From the NCBI RefSeq assembly GCF_015706575.1, contig NW_024037048.1:10743512-10807511 (forward strand): DNA of 64,000 bases, in the 5' to 3' direction. Made by a program: the position numbers and the translations under genes. The notes below the pieces were generated by a model. It was not told the origin of the DNA. It saw only the letters and a list, made by a program, of their open reading frames with translations, and ran no database searches. Positions 51,031-63,000 of the stretch are shown here, piece after piece. The DNA comes from Patiria miniata (Eukaryota > Echinodermata > Asteroidea > Valvatida > Asterinidae). Each line of letters opens with the position of its first letter. Positions within the stretch are counted from its first letter, which is position 1.

Positions 51031-54000
51031 CTGATGGGGGAAATAATGAGATGAATGTAAACTTTTTGGTATGATTACTGCATGATGCAGAATTCAAACC
51101 TATTGGCATTGTGTGACAACTAAAGAGGGCACTGTCACTTAATAGTGCATGCAAATATCAAACATCATGCCTACGAGAAAATAGACCATAATCCCATATC
51201 CCTTCCACAGAGTTCATTCAGTCACTTTTACTGTTTCATAAACACGTAGAATATTAAGGGAGACAATTGGGAGAGAAATCAGACAGGAGCTACGAATTCT
51301 CTCCAAATACGACCCAAAATACACCCTAATATGACCCAAACCTTACCCGAGTATGACCCGAGTGTGATCCAAATATGATCCATGTATGACCAAATGTGAC
51401 CAAATATGACCCAAAATATGAACCAAATATGACCCAAAATATGACCCAAATATGACCCAACTACGACCCAAATAAGACCCAAGTATGACCCATGTATGAC
51501 CAAATATGACCCAAATATGACCCAACTATGACCCAAAGATGACCCAAGTATGACCCAAATCTGACCCAACTATGACCCAAGTATGACCCAAGTATGACCC
51601 AAGTATGACCCAAGTATGACCCAAGTATGACCCATGTGTGACCCACATATGACCCAAACATGACCCCAAATGGAAAAGAATGGAGCACAATATTCTGCCC
51701 AATATGTTACCTGGATATGCCGTCTTCTCTGTCTCTGGAGTAGCTGTTTCCAAATCGATGGTTATCATATTGGTGGGGGCGACTGTAAGCAGCGGCTGTA
51801 TCTCCAGAACCATATCTGTAAAGAGCCAATGAATTGTAACAATGGGACATCATGCATGTCAAATAAAATCAATTTATCCATCGTAGATTTGTGTTCTCCA
51901 TAGAGCTATATTCAATAAGCCATTTGCGAGTTAAATTTGAAGAAAATCTGGAACGCTGACTTAATCCAATGCTTTGTACGTTTTAACTTTGCATTCTCCC
52001 GACCAAAGAGACTGTCACTTTATCACGTGATTCGGGTCAAGCCTTATGCTAGCAACCCCCAGCTCCGGCATGGTCTGGTGTCTTTGTGCCATTCTCAGCC
52101 ATTGTGAAATATGTATTGGTGCTGAGCGTCTCTTATGTAACTATGCAAGAGCTTGCCCCGAATTACGTGATAGGCAACGGCGTCTTTTGTCTGGAGAATT
52201 CAAAGTTAAAATGTGCCAAGCATTCCGCAAGTCAAAGGGTATAGGTCACTCGCAAATGGCTTATTAGTAGAGTGCTAACTGATCACTCCCTTGCACGAAT
52301 ATACTTTGAAGCTGTCCTGGGCGCAGACATTTTGAATACCTGGGCGTGTTCATCTATTTAAACCGTGGACGAAAAATTCCAGAGAACAAAAAAGAACAAT
52401 ATCGTCAACGATTCCCAGCATACGTCCGTGATTGGGGTCGTGTACAAAACCTATGGGAGTCTTCCTAAAAAGTTGGAGTACAAACAAAAGAGGGACAATA
52501 GGACGTCCACGATCGACAGTGTGAACACGTTTGCGCGTGCGTGTTTGTGGAACATAATAAAATCACACGGAATGGATTTTGGATAATGTACCTAATGCTA
52601 CACGCAAGTACAACATATGCAAACAACTTAAGTGCGTAATGGCGGAAAACGTCACGGCAAAAATCATCTTCAGCGGACACGTGTACTGCGAGTTTGAGTT
52701 GTTTGCGCAGAGCAAAATGAAACGCTCATTTACTGATCGTGTTTTCGGTTTTGGGCGTATCGGCTTTGATAACGTACCTGTATAGAATACAAACGCAGAT
52801 ACGCAAATAGCCGTACAAAAGCCGTACATAATGTCAAGTAGTCCATAGGTTTGTGCACAAACATGGATGCGCCCAGCAGGCATCACTTTCTACATCGAGT
52901 CAGCACTCTAGTAATTTAATATAGTTCTGTGCATCACACTCAATTTTTTTTGTGTGGACGGAGCACAAGGGAACATTTTTTCTCAGTGTCTCAAGTCTTG
53001 ATAAATTACAGAAACACTAAACCACTGTATTAGAAACCCTGTGAAGTTTGAAATGATATTTGCTTTGTCAGCAGCTAAACTCATGTACTGAAATGAAAAT
53101 GCTGAATGGAAAATAGGAGAAAAAGAATGCGGTTACGAAAAATGAACGGAATGAATTGAAAGTCCTTATTGGAATGCTGGAATTACAAGCCATGTGTAAA
53201 GAGGACTATTTTTCAGTTTTGGTTTAATGACTTATTATAAACCAGGTGAATGACTAACTATAAACCAAGTAAAATGGGGATGGATGCAAACCAGTTAACA
53301 GCAAAAAATCCAATAGCAAGGAAATGTTAGTACACGTATGTCAAACCCAGTTCATCAAACCTAGTTAGAGAAACTAAAAAACACACTAACCAAAGTTAAA
53401 TGATTCTAGGGTCTATTTTCACGCGATCAATCGAAAAGAGAAGAATGTTTTGTGGCATATTCTTTAAAGCTACAGTCCATCATTTGCAGCTATCAAAAAA
53501 GTAACTGACGTAATTATTGTTGAAAAACATACTTGGTTGAAAGCTAGCAAGGGACTAAACTCCCTGTGAAATTATTCTTTCTGGCAAGCTGTCATTTTGA
53601 AGAAGTGCTTTCCAACGGTGCGTCTTAAGACGCACCGTTGGAAATTTCCGTTAGTAGTTCGGTTTTTTTTATACAGCGAAGCACGCGCAAGCGTTGACAC
53701 GACGCACGCACGCGCCCTCTATAATTCGTCGGATCAGTGCACGACATCGCGTAGCTGCATTTTGCTCAGTAAGAACGTGTCTCGGATGCTGAATTCAAGC
53801 CCAATTCAAAACATGATTCAGCAACTTTTGATTTGAAATCGAGTTCCTAGAATGTTGTTTTTCTCGAAAAAAAAGCTGAAGCTGAGCTGAAACTTCATCA
53901 GGCTGATTGTTATCACCCTTCTTTAGATTTTGAGGACGTTTGTTGGGTCAAACGAACAAAGTGCACAAATTACAAATGATGGACTATACCTTTAAAGGTA

Positions 54001-57000
54001 ATATACAAGTTTTACTTTTTGCTGTAATTTTCAGAAATGGATGGATTTTGAGGTTAGTATGTTGTAGTAAATATTGTTACACTGACCTGTATAAAGTTTT
54101 GTGTTCATAGACGCTTGAAAAACCAAGGGAAATAATGCTGTTCTAGTAGTCTGGTTCCCTGACCCTACTTCAGACGAAACAAAGCAATTTATAGACGTCA
54201 AGGAATTGTCAGGTCAGGGAACCGGACTAGCTGGCTTGTACCGGTTCACGGATGTGTAACCGATTGCAAACAACATGCGGACTTACTAAATTTGGTAAAT
54301 TGGGGGCAGTATTTGAAAAGGTCAGTTTTTTCCAACGGTGGTCCACTGACCATCATTGGAAATTGATACAAAAATTCCACTTTTCTTGAAGATGACAGAA
54401 CACCAGGTGCCGTGATTTCACAAGGTGCTTGAGACGATTATTCACTTACAGTCAAGAAAGGTATTTCATATTAATTTGGTAGTTTTGCTTTTTGATGTTT
54501 CAAAATGTTGTATATTACCTTTAAACGATTTGGTTTGTGTATTACCATTGTAATCTTAGAGATTGACAATGGCAACAAAATTATTAACTTTTGATGCCAA
54601 AAGCGTTTCAATCCTTATGCAACAGGATTGTGTAATAACTTAAACAGGGAAAAAAACACTTTAGGTTAACATTTCAATATCCATTATGCGTAAAGAAAAG
54701 CTGCTTCAATTCAAGAACCTCAGGGACTGCCATGGCGTTGGGAGCCACAGAAAGTGAAAAAAAAAAGCCAGAAGATTTGAGGCGCAACAAAATGAATTTT
54801 CTAGGAAAAACAATATTTTAGCCGGTTTGATTTTTAAAAAAATGGTGAAAAAAGTATGCTTTGAAATGCATTTTTTAAAAATGCGCAAGGCGTTCTTGCA
54901 AAATGAGGGTTTGTGGGTATTAGGAAAGAGAATATAATTCTCCTTACAATAATGTTTGTTGCACTCCCATCGGACATTCCGTTGACAAGTTATGGCTGTT
55001 TAAAGTTTGTGTTGACCGACTTGTCAAAAAAAGTAAAAACTGAGAAAAAGGCTTTTAAACTTTCGAGTTTTGCAGTCGTGAAAATGAGAGATGCCAATTG
55101 TTTTTCTTTAAAAACAATTTCATTCAACCATTTTTAAACTAGTTATTTTAAATATGCGTAGACATATAAGATTACAAATATCTATAAATCGAAAAATACA
55201 ACAAAACTCACCCCCATTTGTCATTTTCGATTTTCTCCTCTATGGCCTGTGCCCAGTTCCCCCTCATTTTGCCAGAACGCCTCACATTTGTTCTAGATAA
55301 TTTTCTTTCTCAAATTTGCAATTTAATGAAGGAATTTTAGGCTTTGCATGTTGGAGTATCAGTATCGTTTCGGTTTGCGGTAACACTATGTGGTAATAAC
55401 TACTGTCGCTCAGTAGATATCTTATCAGAACTAAATATCTACTGAGCGACAATAGTTATTACCAGATGGTGTTACCACTATATTCATGAAGGAAGCTCTA
55501 ACTTTTATGCACATTTGTTTTGATACCAAATATAATCATGTCTCGATGCAATGTGATAAATTTACTTTTGGGTCAAAAGTGAAGTATGTATTTTTAACTT
55601 ACACCATCACAAATAAAATGAAAACAAATAAAGCATGCTCAGAGCGGTAAAGAATATGGACTGCATACCGTGCACATTCACATCAACACAACTTTATCAA
55701 CAAATCAACTGTCAACTAAGCATTCAACCAATCCATCGATAAAGTGATCATCAGGTCAACTGGTCAACCTGTCAACTGATCAACTTGTACGCAGATCAAC
55801 TAATCAACTGATCAAACAGTCGAGTGATCAACCAATGATAAACCGATCAACTGATCAACCAGTCACAAGATCAACCAATCAATTGATCGGCTAATCAACT
55901 GATCAACCAATCAGCTAATCAACCAATCAACTTATCAACCAATCAACTGATCAGCTGATCAACCAATCAACTGATCAGCTGATCAACTAATCAACTGATC
56001 AACTAATCAACTGATAAACCAATCAGCTGATCAACTAATCACCTTATCAACCGATCGAACAATCAATTGATCAACTAATCGACTACTCAATCAATCAACT
56101 GATCAACCAATCAACGTATTGTCATTCAAAATGTCGAGGTGAAAATAATTTTCAGTGGAATTGAATTGAACTTTAAGCAACCAGTCAACTGATCAACCGA
56201 TCAACCAATCAACCTGATCAACCAATCAACCTATCAACGAGTCAACCAACCATCCCCTCGAAGTAGTAACATGCAAGAGAGACGTGTTGGGCCTTACCTG
56301 TCCCTAAAGGGGCCCCTGGCGGGCCCACGATTATCCGGCCCTGGGCGGTGCTCAAAACGCTCTCCAGAGCCCGGGGGTCGTTGGTGCATGCGAGGGTTGG
56401 TAGGGGGTGGATGACCACTGAGGGGTGAAGGGTCACGGGTCAGGGAAGGGTGGACAATAGAACAAAGGACACTTAAGGTTACACACATGGACTTTGAGGA
56501 GTGTTTTTTTCACTCTTTGAGTTTGATGATCATGTTTAGGTTGGATTTTTGCTCTTGGCCATGGGATGTCTTCATGTGTTGTCAACATGTAAGTGGAATG
56601 GTATGTGATTCATGGTCAAAATTTGTTTCTGTTTAGTTCTTTTCAGCGTTGGGTTCTCCATTGCAAGATTAGTTTTCAATTTACGGGACTGAAATGAGAT
56701 GAGAAATGTTTCTGAATTTGACAAAATGGTTTACAATAAAAAAAAAAATAAGGGTGACTTACGTAACATAAATAACACTGATTGCCTACCGTGCTGTGTA
56801 CAAGCAAATTGCACAGTCATCTAATGCGCGTAACCAATGCATAACCAACGGAACGACTAATCCACAAACATCCACCCAAATACTGATCCACAAGGCACGA
56901 GTCAACAAGCAGGATCACAGGGCTATCCACTAACGACTCACCTGTCACGATCCCCCCTGGGTCTGTCTGTCTGCCCCTCCCCACTGGGGTGGGGTCTCTT

Positions 57001-60000
57001 GACCCCGTGGGGGTGGCTGTAGCCCTGGGTCTGCCCCCCACCTGGGTAGCAGCCCTCTCTGGGTTTGGGGCCCCCCGCCCACTCTTGGGGGCGGGGCTTG
57101 TGACCTTGTTGATTGCCTCCAGCTGCATGCTTTGCCTGTGGATGTCAACAACAGAGTTCATACAAACTTGTGGATGTTATAAACATTGCAAAAAAAAAGA
57201 AGAAGAAAGTTCACACTCATTGGAGGGGTCATAGTTTTGAATTTGATCGTCTTATGATAATGTCATTTATATAGACCTTTGGGGAATGCTGTTTGCTACA
57301 TCTTGCTACTAAAAGACTGTATTAAAATCGTCCAACACTGAAAACGGTTTATGAAAAATGATGCAGTTTGAAAAGTTGCAAATTTAAAGAGTACGCAAGT
57401 GGAAATCTGAAATATGTGACGTGGTGTGTCAAACTCAGGCACTTTTCGGCAAGAAGCAAAATACAGGCCTTGCTCTTTCAAACGTCGCTTTGTTTTTTTT
57501 ACAATTTGACATTCTAAAATGAAGGTATTAAATTTTGAACTCGGACTGTCTGAAATGTTTTGTCGTTTCAGAACAAAAGCGAACAAAGTGTCATTTTGTG
57601 AAATGACATGCCTCTCCAAAAGTGTTTAGTAACAAGTATTTCTCGATGAAATTTCAGCTTTCGAAAATGTTACACATTAGTAGCCTCACAAATTCAAAAA
57701 GTCTCAAAATCGCTGAAAGTCGCGCACATGTCACTTTTCAGCTGTTTCTCCATTCGTAGCTCTTGCCCAATGGACCGATCCAGCAAGTACCGCCCCATGG
57801 TGTTCTGACCAATCACAGCCGTGATTTATGTCTGATGTGCGTGCACTGAAGTCTGACATGCGTGCACGCGCGTATGATGCGCGCGGAAGGAAAATGCAGC
57901 ATGGCATTGGAGCGAGCGGAGCGCGTGTTAATTTGCCCACGTGCGCACTGGGCAGAGCTTACTGGATCGATCCATTTCGCCTGATTTTGACATACTACAT
58001 CACATATTTGGAGGTGGTATCTCATCCCAGTAGCACTTGAACTATGTTGTATTACATTGTAACTTTTCTCCCCGTTGATGGGGTGGTTTTGGGCAGTGTG
58101 CAGGGTAAAAAGTATTGCGGTTTTGGGCAGTACAAGAACTCCGGGGCTAATTCTTGGGAGTATTTTATCAATTAAAGTTGAACGAGAAATGGACTGGAGC
58201 AGGGTTTGAACCTGCGACCTCCGGATAACCATTCCGGTACTTTATTAACTGAGCTTTCCAGCTAAATTTTGGTGGTTCCCCATCTCTGTAAAATAATTCT
58301 AATTTCAAACTTGATTGGCAAAGCTTTTCATAATACTCGTAAGCGATTCAAATGCACAGACATTCTGAACAGATCCTTTTACGAACCCTTCTGATTATCT
58401 TTTAGATTCTTTCTTAACCCTCCTGGTGTTCTACACTACACAAGTTTTGCAAAAACCATTTTTTTCATAGAGTCGGCGCCCACACGCCTTATTCCTTTGA
58501 GGTAATCTTCTGTGGAGTATGGATAACACTTCAAATCCCTGCACAATTCTTGTGTGTGGTTTATATAATTAAGCTCAGGGCAAGCAGGCAGATTCAATCA
58601 CACTTCTCTGATCTCCACAGTGCTGTTTTTGTGTGTGCAGTGACTCTCCGTGTGACCATGCAGCTATGGTGTGACACAGTTACTTTGACACTTCATATCC
58701 CTTCAACAGAACTGACCTGCAGAGATTTAACCCTTTCATTACCACATTGTTTATTGACTAGGCTCTCCCAAGGACCAAATTGTTTGCTCAGTCATGCGGA
58801 AATCACTAGAGCGTGAAACAAACGACCACAAGTCCAAAACTCACTTTTTTCAACCCAGATTTTCACTGCCAAGGAGTGATTAAAATCATAGTTGTTGTGT
58901 GTAAAAATTGTTCCTTGAACCTTACTTTTTTATGTGATTGTGATGTAGAAATGAAGTCCATACGTGCAAATATAAGAAAGTTATGCCTTTTTGTTCATCT
59001 GGTCCCAGTTATCTAACTGCAAGCCATTTCACCACATGACCACAATGGCACTCCATACCTCAAATTGTGCGTGGATACTTCTGAAGCACTTTTCTCAATT
59101 TCTTTGGAATAGTAACACTATGAATAAACTACCATTAGAACGATCCGAAAACACTCTTTCAGCTGGTATATGGTTGATGTATGGGCGGCCAAACATATCA
59201 ACACGCCGCCTTTCTGAAAAGTAGTGAATATATCTGTGTTGAGGGTGTTCTGTGTGTGGTTTGCTGGTCGACTAAAGTCGCCCATGGCAATCAGCAGGGG
59301 GGTAGTTCTTGTTGACAAAAGTCGCCAATGGTAAGGAAAGGGTTAACGGGTTTTACATTTTGCTCTAAATATCGACTTCCCACTAGGACGGTTAATTTAT
59401 GACTATACCTCCTCCCGTTCGTCATCTCGTTTTCTCTGTGCATGTCTGTAGAGCTTGTACAACTTCTTAGCATCATACTCCGTAAACTTGGCGACGAACG
59501 TCCACAGGTAACTAGAAAATAAGCAAATCAAAGAATGTGTAACATCAGAGACCAGAACCTCATATTGTCAACCAGATTGAGCACTGTTATTATTCCCTAA
59601 ATTTAGCGTCCGAATTGTGACATTTTTCCTGTCCCCGTTACCTTGGCTCTTTGTAATTTGCCATTCAAGTATCATTCATAAATACTTAAGACCTTTATAA
59701 ATTCCTATTGGTAGAGAGCCCGTCACGTGGTCGGTCTTAAACGGATGATAAAGACTGGCTGGCTGGTCTTAAACATTTTTCAAGTGCCACATGAATTTGG
59801 ACTCCTATGAAATCCAGTGCCTTTTACCGTTTTATTGGTTGAACATTTACAATCCTCATGTAGGCATGCGCAATACTACCAGTCAGTCAGAATTTCACAG
59901 TTCTAAAATCACACTACATCGGCACAGCTGTGTTCTGCGCCACATTGCACAGTATGTGAGACGTGCACGCCAATCTCCATATAAGGAGTTGTTTACGACT

Positions 60001-63000
60001 TACTCGTGCGACATTCCATAATATAGCTAAAGGGGTGTCCCAAAAAACCTGAAGTAAATTTGTTGAACAAAATCATTGGAAATTTATGATTTTGGACTTT
60101 ATTGGGATGTTTTGAACTAAAATATTTTGACCGAAAAGGTATTTATGAATGGCAATAATAGGTCCTTGGCCGGTATTAAACACTATGTTTAAGACTGGTT
60201 GGAGTCTGGATGCTGATAATGACCCTCGCCTTCAGCTTGGGTAATTATCAGCACCCAGACTCCAACCGGCAATACACAGAGTGTTTAAAACCAACCAAGC
60301 ACACATATATTCCCTTATCAAGAATGACTTTTAACTATTTTCTCATTTGTTAGGTAGGTAGTTTGCTATTCATAATTACTCTTGGAGGACGACTGCATTA
60401 AGGAGTGCATCAGAATTATATAATCATAGGTGTCACATGTAACAGGGACAGGGAAAAATACTGCAAGTAAAACTTGTGCAATCTCCCTGGCATCCTGGCA
60501 GTTTGTATACATGTCTAAGTACAGGCAGTAAGTGACGGCCTTGATTGTCCACCCGGCAGGTACCAGTTCTCAGTTGAATGGGGAGTTTGGGTTGAATGGA
60601 GAGTTTCGGTGAAACACCGGACTAACATATGTTAGAATCATTAGTATCTCTCCAGAGACCTCGTAAATATCCATACTGGAAAGGATTTTTTGACATTGGC
60701 CTTCTCTCCACAGACCACCTTTCAAGTTTGGTTGAGATTGATGACTGAACTTTACAGTGAACTTGAACACACACACACTGACACACACAGGTTTACGTTA
60801 CATGCCTTGTGTGGACATTCCTTTGTTTTCGTGTAGTTAAGAAAACTCGGTACAAAAAATAACTTTACTTAAACTGTGAAAACTCTTTTAACCCAATTTT
60901 TTTCTATGATTCCCTATAGTGTTTCTCTTCATTCTGCTACGGAAAAACCTAACCCAAAAATGCCTCTAAACCTGTTTTCCAGAAAGGGCAAAACGTTATG
61001 TGGACACGGCTTAGTCCACATAACGTTAACACAACCTGCATTATGTGGACATCTTTTGTTCACAAGTCCACATAGGGAATGTAAGACAAACTCACGGACA
61101 ACAGACGGAACACGCGATCCTCATTAGATGTCATTAGTATCTCTCCAGAGACCTCCTAAATATCCATATTGGAAAGGATTTTTTTGGACGTCGGCCTTCT
61201 CTCCACAGACCACCTTTCAAGTTTGGTTGAGATTGATGACTGAACTTTACAGTGAACTGGAACACGGCTTAGTCCACATAACGTTAACACAACCTGCATT
61301 ATGTGGACGTCTTTTGTTCACAAGTCCACATAGGGAATGTAAGACAAACTCACAGACACACGGACACACAGATGGAACACGCGATCCTCATTAGATGTCA
61401 TTAGTATCTCTCCAGAGACCTCCTAAATATCCATATTGGAAAGGATTTTTTTGGACGTCGGCCTTCTCTCCACAGACCACCTTCCAAGTTTGGTTGAGAT
61501 TGATGACTGAACTTACAGTGAACTTGAACACACACACACTGACACACACCCAGTCGTTTTTTGCTATGCTTCCGAGGATTGGCTTTGTGTTTTCCTTTGT
61601 CCCTGTAATATAACACTCTCCCATAGACTAAGCACACAAACCTGCGTTCGAGGACAATAGGCACCTTCCTTCGAGGATCAATGGCCCCTTTGTGCTCCTT
61701 TTGTTGTCTGTCCTCAGGCGTAATGCCATGCAGGAACACACACACAGACGGAACACGTGATCGCAATATCCCCCTGTCTGGCTTGCAAGCCAGGGGGATA
61801 AAAATGTGGACCCTAAATTCATAGATATTATATAGATTTAAGATAAATTTATGCTGTTTGGCCGATGGGTAATTTCAGTTGGCCAACTCTCACTAGTTGA
61901 CACTCACCCCTTCCATTCATGGATCTTATCGGCATCTTTCAGGTCTAAGATGCAATCGGCGATGTGGTCGCCGATCTTCAGCAGGCACTGTCTGGTGTGA
62001 TTGACCTGTTCCTTCTCGGAGACTTCCTCGGGAGGGTTGTCTAAGAGTTTCAGGGCCTTCTTGACTGGTCGCATCTTTTCCTTACACTACGAGCAACAAA
62101 AACAAAAATTGAAAACCATGGTCTTAGTTCAAGAAGGTCATTCTTTTGTACGTAGGATTTTTTGCATCAATGAGATGTAAATTAAATACTAACGCTGGCC
62201 TCAGGTCGACCCGTGATTTGCTTGCGCCACGACGGAACCGTTGGCATCAAGCAAAAAACTAATGCTCAGGTTACAAAACTGAGAAATCGTGCGATTATCA
62301 TGGAACAAGCGGCATCTCGGCGCAAAATAATCGCAACCATGCACATGTCAACCACGACGTGATGTTGATTCTACAGCATAGACAGTCATGTGACTTCTTT
62401 AGCAATAGCGAGAGCGGTGTTGATTACAATCAAATGACATTCCATGGCCACACCAGCTGTTCATTCAGCCATTTTTACCGGACGCTGATTGGCTACAGGA
62501 CTGCGATTGATTCCCGCCTGTCGGGCACACGTTGCAGCAGTTGAAACGTTTCTACTCTTGCGACTGTTGATTTTTTTAAGGGCCAACTGATGCCGATTGT
62601 CTTAATATCGTTGCAGTTACACTCAGGTCGCACAGAATCGGCAACTTGTTTGTTCCCAACGGTAAAAGCTACGGTGCAGCTTGATCCTGAAAAGTCAGTC
62701 GCCGACTGATCTGTGTCATCGCAAGGTCGACCTGAGGGCAGCTTAAGGATTATGGGATACATGAGGATTATGGGACATGTGAAGATTATGGGATACCTGA
62801 GGATTATGTGATACTTGGGGATTATTGAATACCTAGGGATTATGGGATACATAAGGATTATAGGATACCTGAGGATTATGGGATACTCGAGGATTATGAT
62901 ATACCTTAGGATTATGGGATACCTAAGGAGTATAGGATACCTAAGGATTATGGGATACATGAGGAGTATAGGATACCTGAGGATTATGGGAGTCATGAGG

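Noticed and set aside
50687..51154. Thr/Ser-rich 155-residue minus frame
   Set aside because: It overlaps the CHD1 last exon in another frame. The R/D/H/S-rich frame joins in phase to the previous exon and resembles the CHD1 end, so this one is a shadow.
51279..51813. Overlapping frames rich in GSYLGHTWVI
   Set aside because: These are translations of the 11-bp TATGACCCAAG minisatellite within a CHD1 intron.
57835..57960. CpG-rich patch as a promoter
   Set aside because: It lies inside a CHD1 intron with no start codon, TATA or initiator arrangement that I can defend.
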